Source: Prevotella sp. (GTDB lineage Bacteria; Bacteroidota; Bacteroidia; Bacteroidales; Bacteroidaceae). Taken from it: a DNA stretch of 38,014 nt. Below are positions 7,592-16,071 of the stretch, in pieces. The first letter of the stretch is position 1, and each line of letters starts with the position of its first letter. Position numbers and translations under genes: made by a program. The DNA lies in NCBI GenBank assembly GCA_017554385.1, contig JAFZIL010000007.1, positions 1 to 38,014 on the forward strand, written 5' to 3'. The notes below the pieces were generated by a model that saw only the letters and a program-made list of their open reading frames with translations, ran no database searches and was not told where the DNA came from.

Positions 7592-10111
7592 ATGAGATTC
7601 TTTACCTCATCCATCATCCTGCTTTTCATGCTGGTACTGCCCACGACGGCACAGAACCGCAACATACAGCTGACCATCGAGGTGACCTCGGTCGAGGGCG
7701 ACAACCTTGAAGGACAGCCACTTACGCTGAGGCATACGGGCTATGAGGTGAGCTACGGCTCGCTGAAGCTCAATGCCGAAGGCGTCTGCAAGCTGAAGAT
7801 CTATGCCGGCGACCACAACCTATCTGTGGTGCGTGACGGCTTCGAGACCGTTTCCTACGACTTCACCGTGGCCGACACTGAGACGGAGAAGACCGTCAGC
7901 GTCGTACTCGCTGAGAAGACCCGCACACCGTTCTCTCTTACAGCCAAAAGTTCGCATGACGTCTTCACAGGCAAGAACAGCGTCAGCGTGACCTGGAACC
8001 GTGAGGCTCCCGCCTTCTTCGATGACTTCGAGAGCTACAGTCCCTTCGCTGTCAGCTTTGGCGAGTGGACGGGCATCGATGCTGACCAGGAGGCTGCGGC
8101 ACCACTCGTGGGAACCTATCCCAACCGTGGCGTCATGCAGTATGCCCAGATCATCAACCCGCTCACCGTCACGCCTACGTGGTGGTACGACTATCCTATC
8201 CTGCGACCCTATAGCGGACAGCAGTATGTGGGCTTCACGCGTACCTCATCTGGCAACCAGAACGACGACTGGCTCATCTCGCCTGCCATCACCGTAGGTA
8301 CCGACAACGTGCTTCAGTTCATGGGCAAGGCTGCCGACAGGTTTCCCGAACGGTTCATGGTCTACATTACTGAGAAAACGGACAATCCTGAGCAGGCAGA
8401 CTTTGTACGTATTGACAAGGACAACTTCGAGACGGCCGATTACACGGGCTGGCACCAATACAGCTACGACCTCTCGCAGTATGCCGGACGAACCATCAAG
8501 TTTGCCATCCGCTACATCAGCCACTACAACCTCTACGGCTCGTTCATGTTGATGATTGACGACGTGTATGTAGGTCAGGAGCAGTTGGACAACGAGGAAA
8601 GCCGTAGCGTCGGCAGCCAGAAGGCACGTCGTCTTGCCCAGTCGAGGAAGTCGCCTGCCAACCCCAACGAGCGCTTCAACGTCTATCTCGACAATCAACT
8701 TGTCGGCACCACCGACGGCTATGAGTATACGTTCGACAACGTAGCCTCCGGCAACCATACGTTTGGCGTACAGGCACTCTATATCAAGGCGAAAAGCGAG
8801 ATGGCAACCCATGCCTTCGAGATTCCCGCTGCCGACTATGCCCACGTCACCTTCCATGTTACAGCCAACAGCCTGCTCAGTGCTGACGGCCAGCTCCTCT
8901 CAGTCACGAGCCTTGCCACGACCGAGACCTACCAGTTGACTGTTGCCGATGGGAAGGCCGAGATTCCCTCGCTGCCTAAGGGCCAGTATGTGGTGAATGT
9001 GGCCAAGGGTGCGTTCAACGAATACCTGGAAACCATCACTGTCAGCTGCGATGTCACCATCGACATCGAGCTTTCCGACCAGATCCTCAAACCCTACAAT
9101 ATCACTGCCGATGCCGATGACAACGGCAACTACACCCTGCGCTGGAATCAGGATCTCATCTTCAGCGACAGCTTCGAGGACTACGACGACTTTGCCACCG
9201 GCTCGTTCGGTGAGTGGCTAAGCGTCGACAAGGACCAGATGCCTGTCTATCCCATTGCCCTGGGCTCTACGTCGAACATCGTGTCGTTCCCCGGCTCGGG
9301 CACAGGCTCCAATCCCAAGGCCATCGCACCGATGGTGTTCAATCCTTGGAACACCACGCCTGCCATGATGCCTACCGATCCTGCCATCGGTGCGCCTACG
9401 GGCGAGAAGACCGTTATCTTCTTCTCGGCACAGCAGGCACGCAACGACAAGTGGCTCATATCACCGCTCATCAGTATCCATGAGAACTACCAGCTGTCGC
9501 TTAAGGCGAAGGGCTACAGCTCGATGTATCCTGAGTCGATGGAGTTCTGCGTCTCCGAGGAGGGCAGCACCAATCCTTCCGACTTCACCGTGCTCAGCAC
9601 GGCCAGCCCGCTTGGCTCTGAGCAGTGGACGCTCTATACCACCGACCTGTCGCAGTTCGTAGGAAAGACCATACGACTGGCTGTGCACTACACCAGCAAC
9701 GATGCCTTCCTGGCTCAGATCGACGACTTCACCGTAGGGCCCGAGAGCGGACAGGGCGAGATTGTGGACTATGGCAATGTGGTGCGCTTCGATATCTATC
9801 TTGACGGAAAGAAGGTGGGCGAGAGCCATACTCCTACCTTTGTTCTCTCTGGCCTTAGCGAGGGTAGTCACGTCGTAGGCATCCGTGCCATCTATAAGAA
9901 TGGTGAGTCGGAACTGGTAGAGTATGTCATCAACGATGCCACGGGCATCAGCCATGTGAGTCTCACTCCTGCCGAGTGCGATGCTGTGTGGTCGCTCTCC
10001 GGCCGCCTTGTGCTGAGCGGCGTCGATGTACTTGGCCAGTCGGCTGCCAGCCTGCCTGCAGGTGTCTATCTGATGAAGAAAAACGGAAAAACCATCAAAA
10101 TACGGAAATAG
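7592..10111 (+). CDS. Secreted choice-of-anchor J protein with two repeated modules
   Basis: The 839-residue protein has a signal peptide (about 1-20, ending PTTAQ). It then shows a duplicated plan: a carboxypeptidase-regulatory-like beta domain (about 22-105, then about 420-500), a choice-of-anchor J jellyroll (about 135-330, FFDDFESYSPFAVSFGEW; about 510-715, FSDSFEDYDDFATGSFGEW), and a short fibronectin-like piece (FNVYLDNQLVGTTDGYEYTF; FDIYLDGKKVGESHTPTF). DDWLISPAI and DKWLISPLI mark equal points in the two copies. The end LSGRLVLSG...LPAGVYLMKK...IKIRK is a type IX type A-like sorting tail. It is presumably surface-exposed with an unknown ligand. It is separated from the gene before by a palindrome and from the next gene by three bases. 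Confidence 0.8.
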   Translation: MRFFTSSIILLFMLVLPTTAQNRNIQLTIEVTSVEGDNLEGQPLTLRHTGYEVSYGSLKLNAEGVCKLKIYAGDHNLSVVRDGFETVSYDFTVADTETEKTVSVVLAEKTRTPFSLTAKSSHDVFTGKNSVSVTWNREAPAFFDDFESYSPFAVSFGEWTGIDADQEAAAPLVGTYPNRGVMQYAQIINPLTVTPTWWYDYPILRPYSGQQYVGFTRTSSGNQNDDWLISPAITVGTDNVLQFMGKAADRFPERFMVYITEKTDNPEQADFVRIDKDNFETADYTGWHQYSYDLSQYAGRTIKFAIRYISHYNLYGSFMLMIDDVYVGQEQLDNEESRSVGSQKARRLAQSRKSPANPNERFNVYLDNQLVGTTDGYEYTFDNVASGNHTFGVQALYIKAKSEMATHAFEIPAADYAHVTFHVTANSLLSADGQLLSVTSLATTETYQLTVADGKAEIPSLPKGQYVVNVAKGAFNEYLETITVSCDVTIDIELSDQILKPYNITADADDNGNYTLRWNQDLIFSDSFEDYDDFATGSFGEWLSVDKDQMPVYPIALGSTSNIVSFPGSGTGSNPKAIAPMVFNPWNTTPAMMPTDPAIGAPTGEKTVIFFSAQQARNDKWLISPLISIHENYQLSLKAKGYSSMYPESMEFCVSEEGSTNPSDFTVLSTASPLGSEQWTLYTTDLSQFVGKTIRLAVHYTSNDAFLAQIDDFTVGPESGQGEIVDYGNVVRFDIYLDGKKVGESHTPTFVLSGLSEGSHVVGIRAIYKNGESELVEYVINDATGISHVSLTPAECDAVWSLSGRLVLSGVDVLGQSAASLPAGVYLMKKNGKTIKIRK

Positions 10112-10114
10112 AAG

Positions 10115-12100
10115 ATGAAACACAATATGCTTTTATCTCTGCTGCTCTGCCTGATAGCACTTATCTGTGCTGAGCCTGTCGAATGTACGGCTCAGGCACA
10201 GCAGCATCGTGTCAGCGTGAAGGGGAATTCTCCGCTCGACCTCTGGTCGCTTGCAAGGCAAGAATTGTCAATTCTCAATTCTCAATTATCAATTGTCAAT
10301 TCCCAACTGTCTTCCGACCAACGTCTTGTGGGTTATACCGTCACCGATGCTATCGACGTCAGCGGTGCTGCCTTCGAAAAGGCAGGAACCTACTCGGTAG
10401 GTGCCGTCCTCACTCCGCAGATGCTTGCTTCGTATGAGGGCTGTCGTGTGGTGGGCATCCGCATGGCTGCGGCATTGAACCTCGGTCTCTCGCGTACATT
10501 TATATATGATGTCAGCGATTTGGGCATTGTGGCCCAGGTCGAGCAGTACCAGCGCCTCTATGAAGGCTGGAACGAGGTGTTCTTCAATGGCGACGGCTAC
10601 GTCATCCAAGGCACGGAGACGCTTTTCTTCGGTTTCGACTATACGGAGACCGACGAGATGGTCAGCAATGACCAGGGTGGTCTCTGCGGTGTTGGCGACG
10701 AACTGGAGGGCTCTTTCTATGCTTATGGTGATTATGGTAAAGGTGAGGGGCTCTATTCGCTCAGCGGACTGGGTCGTCTGTGCGTGCAGCTCATCGTCGA
10801 CGTCAGTTCGCTACCCATGCTCGATATGGATATGACCTATCTTGATGCGGGCTTCAAATACAAGCAGCCCGGAGAGGCCATCGAGGGGTTGGCTACGTTT
10901 ACCAATGTGGGACGTGCTACGGCCAACGGTTTCCAGGTGGGCTGGAAGCTCGACGATCAGCAACCCGTGCTCACCACTGTCACCGACTCGGTGCTTGCTG
11001 TGGGAGCCAGCGACTCCTGGCAGTTCATCTGCCGATTGCCAGAAGATATTGCCGTAGGCATGCACACGCTGAAGGTCTTTGTCAGTCAGGTAGGGGGCGA
11101 GCCTATGCCTGATCGCTCGCACAACGACACCCTCTCGGCCTCTTTTGCCGTCTATCGTGAGAGCATGCCGCGCCAGAAAGCCTATTTTGAGGTCTATACC
11201 GATGCCTCGACCTATTATTCTGCATTGCTCAACGATGCGCTGAAGGTGATGAAGAACCGTGAGGACATCGCTGACAAGCTTGCCTTGGTCAACGTCCATC
11301 GTCCCGGCACGGCACTCGCTGTGAGCGAAGCTGCCTATCTGCACAGCCTCTATGCCTATACCTGGCCCACGTTTACCATCAACCGTTCCTACTTCCCCGG
11401 TGAGGCATATATTGCCTACGACATGAACTACTACCTCGACTACCAGTCGCTCCTTGGTGCCGACTTCAATGCGGGCATTATAGGCGACATGGTGTTCCAG
11501 GACTATTACTCGCCCTCGTTTGCAGGTATTAACCTACAGGCCGACTACGATGCTGACACACGCCAGTTTACGATTACTGCCAATGGTGATGTGCTGCCTG
11601 AGTCGGATGCCATCTATGGCGATTTGGCCCTGACACTGATGGTGGTCGAAGACGGGGTGAAGAGTCAGCAGGCTATAGTGAATTCCACTACCGGACGTGT
11701 CACCACCAACCGAAACTACATGCATCAGCAGGTTTTGCGAGGCTATCTTACCTCGCCCATCGGTGATGCCCTTCAGGTGGCAGATGGAAAGTACAGCGTT
11801 ACGGTGACAGAAACGCTCAATAGTAAGTGGAATGTCGACAACGTGACCATCGTGGGTCTGCTCACCAAGCGTGCCGACGAGATTAACAGTGCCAACGTGC
11901 GCGACTACGATGTCATCAATGCCACGTCGGTTGCCCTCTCTGCTGCTTCAGGCATCCTCGTTCCCAGCCAGTCTTCAGCAGAGACTGTAGCCCGTTTCAC
12001 CCTCGACGGTAAGCGCATCTCTTCCTCGGCATCACACAAGGGTATCATGGTTGAGCGTCTTTCCGACGGTACGGTGAGGAAAGTGCTTTCAAGATTCTGA
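10115..12100 (+). CDS. Omp28-like secreted protein lacking the CxxC motif
   Basis: The 661-residue product has a hydrophobic N-terminal signal (an ATG at 10127 is an alternative start). Residues 340 onward resemble the Omp28 family of Bacteroidetes: a beta domain with THNDT-like SHNDTLSASFAVY, then PRQKAYFEVYTDASTYYSALL, a thioredoxin-like helix and strand (DKLALVNVHRPG), TWPTFTINRSYF, and a C-terminal beta domain. Family members usually read EEFTGxWCxNCP at the YTDAS position; here no cysteine is present, so a redox role is unlikely. Residues about 50-66 are encoded by a heptanucleotide repeat. The end RFTLDGKRISSSASHKGIMVERLSDGT is a degenerate sorting-type tail. It starts three bases after the previous stop (same operon), and its last 56 bases overlap the opposing PPIase gene. 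Confidence 0.65.
   Translation: MKHNMLLSLLLCLIALICAEPVECTAQAQQHRVSVKGNSPLDLWSLARQELSILNSQLSIVNSQLSSDQRLVGYTVTDAIDVSGAAFEKAGTYSVGAVLTPQMLASYEGCRVVGIRMAAALNLGLSRTFIYDVSDLGIVAQVEQYQRLYEGWNEVFFNGDGYVIQGTETLFFGFDYTETDEMVSNDQGGLCGVGDELEGSFYAYGDYGKGEGLYSLSGLGRLCVQLIVDVSSLPMLDMDMTYLDAGFKYKQPGEAIEGLATFTNVGRATANGFQVGWKLDDQQPVLTTVTDSVLAVGASDSWQFICRLPEDIAVGMHTLKVFVSQVGGEPMPDRSHNDTLSASFAVYRESMPRQKAYFEVYTDASTYYSALLNDALKVMKNREDIADKLALVNVHRPGTALAVSEAAYLHSLYAYTWPTFTINRSYFPGEAYIAYDMNYYLDYQSLLGADFNAGIIGDMVFQDYYSPSFAGINLQADYDADTRQFTITANGDVLPESDAIYGDLALTLMVVEDGVKSQQAIVNSTTGRVTTNRNYMHQQVLRGYLTSPIGDALQVADGKYSVTVTETLNSKWNVDNVTIVGLLTKRADEINSANVRDYDVINATSVALSAASGILVPSQSSAETVARFTLDGKRISSSASHKGIMVERLSDGTVRKVLSRF
10263..10311 (+). 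repeat. Seven heptanucleotide repeats inside a coding sequence
   Basis: Units of the form AATTSTC (AATTGTC, AATTCTC, AATTATC, AATTCCC, AACTGTC) stand seven times in a row. They encode LSILNSQLSIVNSQL-type residues in the Omp28-like protein. The same kind of repeat occurs between genes at 26405-26439. Confidence 0.85.
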
Positions 12101-12806
12101 TGTCGTCAACGGGTCGGTCGTAGTCATCGGTGAAGGCTTCCTGGATGCGTTTCACTACATCCAAGCCTTCGACCACCTCGCCGAACACCGTGTACTGACC
12201 GTCAAGATGAGGCGTACCGCCCGTCTTGCGGTAGACATCATACATTTCAGGAGTGATCGTCACCTGATGGTTTGTCATCGTGTCGAGTCGCTCCTGAATT
12301 TTCTTCATGTCGTTCGACGAGAACGTCTTTCCCCATACGATATAGAACTGACAGCCGCTGCTGCGCCTGTCGGGATTGACGTCATCGCCCTCGCGTGCCA
12401 TAGCCAGTGCGCCGCGTCGGTGATAGTGCAGCAGGGTGCGTGGCTTGTGCTGAGCAGAGCCGAAGTAGTTGGCATCAGGGCTTTCCGTAGGGGCAAAGAA
12501 CTCCGGTTCGATGGTGTAGCCCGTGTCGCCTTCGCCCAGCGTAACGCCAGGCTCGGCATGTCGGCTGGTAGGGTCTCCGCCCTGAATCATAAAGCCTTTG
12601 ATCACTCGGTGGAACAGCAGCGAGTCGTAGAAGTGCTCGTTGACCAGTCGCAGGAAGTTGTCACGATGGCGTGGCGTGTCGTCAAATAGCATCAAGCGGA
12701 TGTTACCCTCTGTAGTCTCCAACACCACCTCGTGCGTCTGTGCCGATGACGGCAATCCCAGCAGGAGCACCACAAACAGAATGGATAGTCGTAACATGTG
12801 TTTCAT
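12045..12806 (-). CDS. Cyclophilin-type peptidyl-prolyl cis-trans isomerase, exported
   Basis: The 253-residue protein has a signal peptide (about 1-22, ending GLPSSAQ) and one cyclophilin domain (about 25-245). FHRVIKGFMIQGGDP carries the catalytic Arg region, and GALAMAREGDDVNPDRRSSG with CQFYIV and GQYTVFGEVVEGLDVV complete the fold. It speeds proline isomerisation of folding proteins, here in the periplasm. It is the last gene of a minus-strand set (flotillin, MATE, PPIase). The stop lies 56 bases inside the 3' end of the opposing gene that ends at 12100. Confidence 0.92.
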   Translation of the reverse strand: MKHMLRLSILFVVLLLGLPSSAQTHEVVLETTEGNIRLMLFDDTPRHRDNFLRLVNEHFYDSLLFHRVIKGFMIQGGDPTSRHAEPGVTLGEGDTGYTIEPEFFAPTESPDANYFGSAQHKPRTLLHYHRRGALAMAREGDDVNPDRRSSGCQFYIVWGKTFSSNDMKKIQERLDTMTNHQVTITPEMYDVYRKTGGTPHLDGQYTVFGEVVEGLDVVKRIQEAFTDDYDRPVDDIRILKALSSPYRRKDAQP

Positions 12807-12810
12807 ATCT

Positions 12811-12859
12811 CAAACCTCAAATCTCAAATCTCAAATCTCAAACCTCAAACCTCAAACCG
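12811..12859. repeat. Seven CAAAYCT heptanucleotide repeats
   Basis: CAAACCT, CAAATCT (three times), CAAACCT (twice) and CAAACCG stand in tandem between the PPIase start and the MATE gene. The MATE stop codon (12845-12847) and its last three codons are formed by this repeat, so repeat growth has shaped the end of that protein. Confidence 0.85.
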
Positions 12860-14314
12860 TTTTTTCTGCCAATTGCCGAATTGCATGCGTGTGAGGAATA
12901 GCAGTCCGCGGAAGGTCAGCTCTACTGCCATAGCAGTCCAGACACCGCGAAGACCGTAGCGAGGAGCCAGCAGGGCGGCAAGCGTCAGTCGCACGCCCCA
13001 CATCGATGTCAGGCTCATGATGGCAGGCTTCAGCGTGTCGCCAGCACCGATGAAAATACCGTTGACTACGATGGCAGCGGCAAACATCGGCTCGGCCCAA
13101 GCCTCGATGCGCAGGACATCGGTGCCCAGGGCGATAATCTCGTCTACGGGTGACATCAGCGTCATCAGCTCGGGTGCGAAGAGCCACATCAGCACGCCCA
13201 TGAGCGTCATCACGCTGATGCCCAGCGTCACTGACATATTGGCAAATGAGCGTGTCAGCACCCGTTGTCCGGCACCAATGCTCTGGCCTACGAGCGTCGT
13301 GGCTGCCTCGGCAATGCCGAAGCCCGGCATGTAGCACAGGCTCTCCACGGTAATAGCCAGCGAGTGGGCAGCGATAGCGATAGTGCCTAATGGTGCCACG
13401 ATCAGTGTGCTCACAATCTGTGCCGAGCCCATGAGCAGGTGCTGCAGTCCCATCGGTGCCCCGATTTTGAACGCGGTAGTCACCACGTCGGTGGTAGGAC
13501 GGAAGTCTCTAAGTTTAGAGTTTAGAGTGTAGAGTGTAGAGTTTGCTACCGCTGTTCCTTCTGCAGAAGAGCTGGCGGCAGCAAATTTATCACTTTTCCC
13601 TTCTCCCTTATCCTTTCTAAGTATTCCCAGCATCTCGCTGCGCCACAGCAGGAACCAGAGCATCAGCAGGGCAGTAATCAGCATGGCAAGTCCTGTTCCC
13701 ATGGCTGCTCCTACCACGCCCATGTCAAGGATGTAGATGAAAAAATAGTTGAAGATGACATCCATCACGCACATTCCGATGTTCAGGGCCGACGGCACCT
13801 TCATGTTACCCGAACATTTCAGCATCGAGCCTGCCAGTCCCTCCATCTGGAAGAAGATGCCGCACAGCCCGAAGATAGCGAAGTAGAGCGATGCGTCGTG
13901 GGCTATTTCCTCGCTGCCGCCTAACCAATAGGGTAGGGGCCACGCAATGGCTACGCAGATGACCGACATGGCGAGCCCGTAGAGCAGACAGCATACCAGT
14001 GACTGCCTGAGTACACGCCGTGCTGCCTCGAAGTCGTTGGCACCGATGAAGTGGGCCACCTGTACCGAGAATCCCATCGATGCTGCCGATGCCAGTCCGC
14101 CCATCAGCCAGCCCGTAGTCTCTACCAGTCCGATGGCTGCCGATGCTTTTGCGCCTAAGTGACCCACCATCGATGCATCGATGAAGAACATCACCGTAGC
14201 TGAGATCTGCGCGAGTATAGACGGAACGGAGAGACTCACGATGAGCCGGAGCTTCTCGCTCTGCGTCATCGTGCGTCCCTCACGTATATAGGAAAGTAGG
14301 TCTTTCTTCGCCAC
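12845..14314 (-). CDS. MATE family efflux transporter
   Basis: The 489-residue integral membrane protein follows the MATE plan of two halves of six helices: first half about 20-225 (IVSLSVPSILAQISATVMFFIDASMVGHLG; GFSVQVAHFIGAND) and second half about 275-485 (FKIGAAPMGLQHLL-like start, TTLVGQSIGAGQ, GIFIGAGDTLKPA). MATE proteins export drugs or metabolites against Na+ or H+. The loop between the halves (about 234-268) is unusually long because of an inserted composite repeat, with an odd composition (KDKGEGKSDKFAAASSSAEG). The frame is kept, so the gene may still work. It starts 26 bases after the flotillin stop. The substrate is unknown. Confidence 0.92.
   Translation of the reverse strand: MAKKDLLSYIREGRTMTQSEKLRLIVSLSVPSILAQISATVMFFIDASMVGHLGAKASAAIGLVETTGWLMGGLASAASMGFSVQVAHFIGANDFEAARRVLRQSLVCCLLYGLAMSVICVAIAWPLPYWLGGSEEIAHDASLYFAIFGLCGIFFQMEGLAGSMLKCSGNMKVPSALNIGMCVMDVIFNYFFIYILDMGVVGAAMGTGLAMLITALLMLWFLLWRSEMLGILRKDKGEGKSDKFAAASSSAEGTAVANSTLYTLNSKLRDFRPTTDVVTTAFKIGAPMGLQHLLMGSAQIVSTLIVAPLGTIAIAAHSLAITVESLCYMPGFGIAEAATTLVGQSIGAGQRVLTRSFANMSVTLGISVMTLMGVLMWLFAPELMTLMSPVDEIIALGTDVLRIEAWAEPMFAAAIVVNGIFIGAGDTLKPAIMSLTSMWGVRLTLAALLAPRYGLRGVWTAMAVELTFRGLLFLTRMQFGNWQKKRFEV
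13512..13618. repeat. Composite palindromic repeat inserted in frame in the MATE gene
   Basis: On the plus strand four heptamers (AGTTTAG twice, AGTGTAG twice, 13512-13539) lead to TTTGCTACCGCT (13542-13553). A short centre with the palindrome TTCTGCAGAA (13559-13568) follows, then GGCGGCAGCAAA (13574-13585), the inverse of TTTGCTGCCGCC, then pyrimidine heptamers to about 13618. One half, heptamers plus TTTGCTACCGCT, recurs at three junctions of the sus operon (19410, 21511, 24548). Confidence 0.8.
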
Positions 14315-14340
14315 GGAACTGTTCGTGGTCGTTGATTTGG

Positions 14341-15834
14341 TTATTTCTCAGTAATCGCGTCTACGGCATCGCGTGCCTGGTCGTTCAGGTTGATGTTGCG
14401 GTTCACCTTTGCGTCAATGGTTCCGGCACGCATGATGTCGGCCATGTCCACGCCGGTAGCACTCTTCAGCACGTCGAAGGCCTGCTTGATGGCCACGGGC
14501 ACGCCTCCGCTCATGGCAGCTACGCCGGCTCCAGTGTCCTGGCCTCCGCTGTAGACGTGGACGTCCTTGATGGCGCTGATGGGCTTGGCCACGTTCTCTA
14601 CGACCTGCGGCAGCACCTCGATCATCATCTGCATCACGGCAGCATTATTATACTTCTTGTAAGCCTCGGCCTTCTTGTCCATAGCCAGAGCCTCGGCCTC
14701 ACCCTTCTTCTGGATGGCGTATGCCTCGGCCTCACCCTTGGCCTTGATACCGGCAGCCTCCTGCTCCAGACGGTAACGGGTGGCATCCGATTCGGCATTC
14801 TGTGCCAGTGCACGCTGCTCAGCCTCGTATTTCTGGGCCTCAGCCACGCGCTTACGCTGTTCCAGATCAGCAGCGGCATCCTTCTCTACCTTGTACTTGT
14901 CGGCATCGGCTTTCTTCTCGATCTCGGCAGCCAGCTGGTTCTGCTTGATCTCAATCTGCTCCTTCGACAGGATCTGCTCACGCTTCGTCTTCTCAATCTC
15001 GGCCTCTACGGTCTTGATGTTGATGGTCTTCTGCTGCTCCTGCTGCTGGATGGCGTATGCTGCATCTGCATCGGCCTGGGCAGTGTCGGCCTCACGCTTC
15101 AGAGCTGCACGCTTCAGTGCCAGGTCGTTGTTCTTGATGGCGATAGCAGTGTCGGCATCTACGCGGGCATCGTTGGCATCCTTGTCAGCCTTCGACACCT
15201 CAATCTTCACGTCGCGCTCAGCCACGGCACGGTTGATGGCGGCGTCCTTCTTGATCTTTGCAGTATTGTCGGCACCGAGGTCCTTGATGAGTCCCTCGCG
15301 GTCGGTCACGTTCTGGATGTTGCAGGAGATGATGTCGATACCCAGCTTAGCCATGTCGGGCGAAGCCTTTGCCATCACCTGATCCGAGAATCCGTCACGG
15401 TCGGTGTTCAGCGAGCGCAGGTCAAGCGTACCGATAATCTCACGCATGTTACCCTGCAGCGAGTCTTGTAGTTGCTGTGCAATCTCGTCGGGTGTCATGT
15501 TCAGGAAGTTCTTTGCAGCCAAGCGTGTACCCTCTGAGTTCGGTGTGACGCGAATCTTTGCCACGGCATCCACGTCGACGTTGATGAAGTCGTTCGTAGG
15601 TACGCTTTCCTCGGTCTTGATGTCAACAGTGATCTGACCTAAGTAGACACGGTCCATACGCTCGAAGAACGGGATGCGGAAGCCACCGGAGCCGATGAGT
15701 ACACGCGGCTCCTTCGACAGACCCGAGATGATGTAGGCAAACGAGGGTGGAGCCTTCACGTAGCTGATGAAGATAAACACGAGCAGCAGGGCAACACCCA
15801 GTGCGATGTAAAAGTACATGGGATCGATTTCCAT
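14341..15834 (-). CDS. Flotillin-family SPFH membrane scaffold protein
   Basis: The 497-residue protein has one N-terminal membrane segment (about 7-26, FYIALGVALLLVFIFISYV) and an SPFH/band-7 domain (about 27-200: RVLIGSGGFRIPFFERMDRV, VDVDAVAKIRV, NMTPDEIAQQLQDSLQGNMR). A long Ala/Glu/Lys-rich coiled coil follows (about 210-400, with the flotillin repeats EAAGIKAKGEAEAYAIQKKG), and then a C-terminal region with IEVLPQVVENVAKPI. Bacterial flotillins oligomerise on the inner membrane and organise membrane microdomains. Length and order match FloT/YuaG-type proteins. It is the first gene of the minus-strand set with MATE and PPIase. Confidence 0.93.
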   Translation of the reverse strand: MEIDPMYFYIALGVALLLVFIFISYVKAPPSFAYIISGLSKEPRVLIGSGGFRIPFFERMDRVYLGQITVDIKTEESVPTNDFINVDVDAVAKIRVTPNSEGTRLAAKNFLNMTPDEIAQQLQDSLQGNMREIIGTLDLRSLNTDRDGFSDQVMAKASPDMAKLGIDIISCNIQNVTDREGLIKDLGADNTAKIKKDAAINRAVAERDVKIEVSKADKDANDARVDADTAIAIKNNDLALKRAALKREADTAQADADAAYAIQQQEQQKTINIKTVEAEIEKTKREQILSKEQIEIKQNQLAAEIEKKADADKYKVEKDAAADLEQRKRVAEAQKYEAEQRALAQNAESDATRYRLEQEAAGIKAKGEAEAYAIQKKGEAEALAMDKKAEAYKKYNNAAVMQMMIEVLPQVVENVAKPISAIKDVHVYSGGQDTGAGVAAMSGGVPVAIKQAFDVLKSATGVDMADIMRAGTIDAKVNRNINLNDQARDAVDAITEK

Positions 15835-15915
15835 AATTGGTCTTATTTTTTAATGGTTACACCTTATTAATATATAACATGTCTGCACCTTAGTGGCAGG
15901 CTCAATTCTTGTTTG

Positions 15916-15946
15916 CAAATATACAGACAATTTCCCAATGCCCCAA
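15916..15946 (-). promoter_or_regulatory. Probable flotillin promoter
   Basis: On the minus strand TATATTTG (15916-15923) fits TAnnTTTG, and TTG (15944-15946) stands 20 bases upstream. The leader to ATG 15834 would be about 75 bases. The 348-base gap 15835-16182 separates divergent genes and holds only this promoter and the susC one with its direct repeats. Confidence 0.5.
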
Positions 15947-16029
15947 GCCTTTTGCAGATTTTAACTACACGATTCCGTACCTTCACTCATCTTAAGTGTT
16001 TTTAATAGTGTTTCAATGTTTGCGTTATA

Positions 16030-16066
16030 TTGAAAAATGAGACATATTGAAAAACGCATGAGACAT
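16030..16066 (+). repeat. Two direct repeats upstream of the susC promoter
   Basis: TTGAAAAATGAGACAT (16030-16045) is followed at once by TTGAAAAACGCATGAGACAT (16047-16066), the same sequence with four extra bases. A third partial ATGAGA stands at 16073. The position, just ahead of the probable -33 region of the locus, fits an activator site, for example for a hybrid two-component regulator encoded elsewhere. This role is inference. Confidence 0.5.
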
Positions 16067-16071
16067 AAAAA

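Noticed and set aside
14332-15471. Long Leu/Val/His-rich open frame on the plus strand
   Set aside because: It lies wholly antisense to the well-supported flotillin gene; its composition is the mirror of the Ala/Glu/Lys coiled coil and it has no family pattern.
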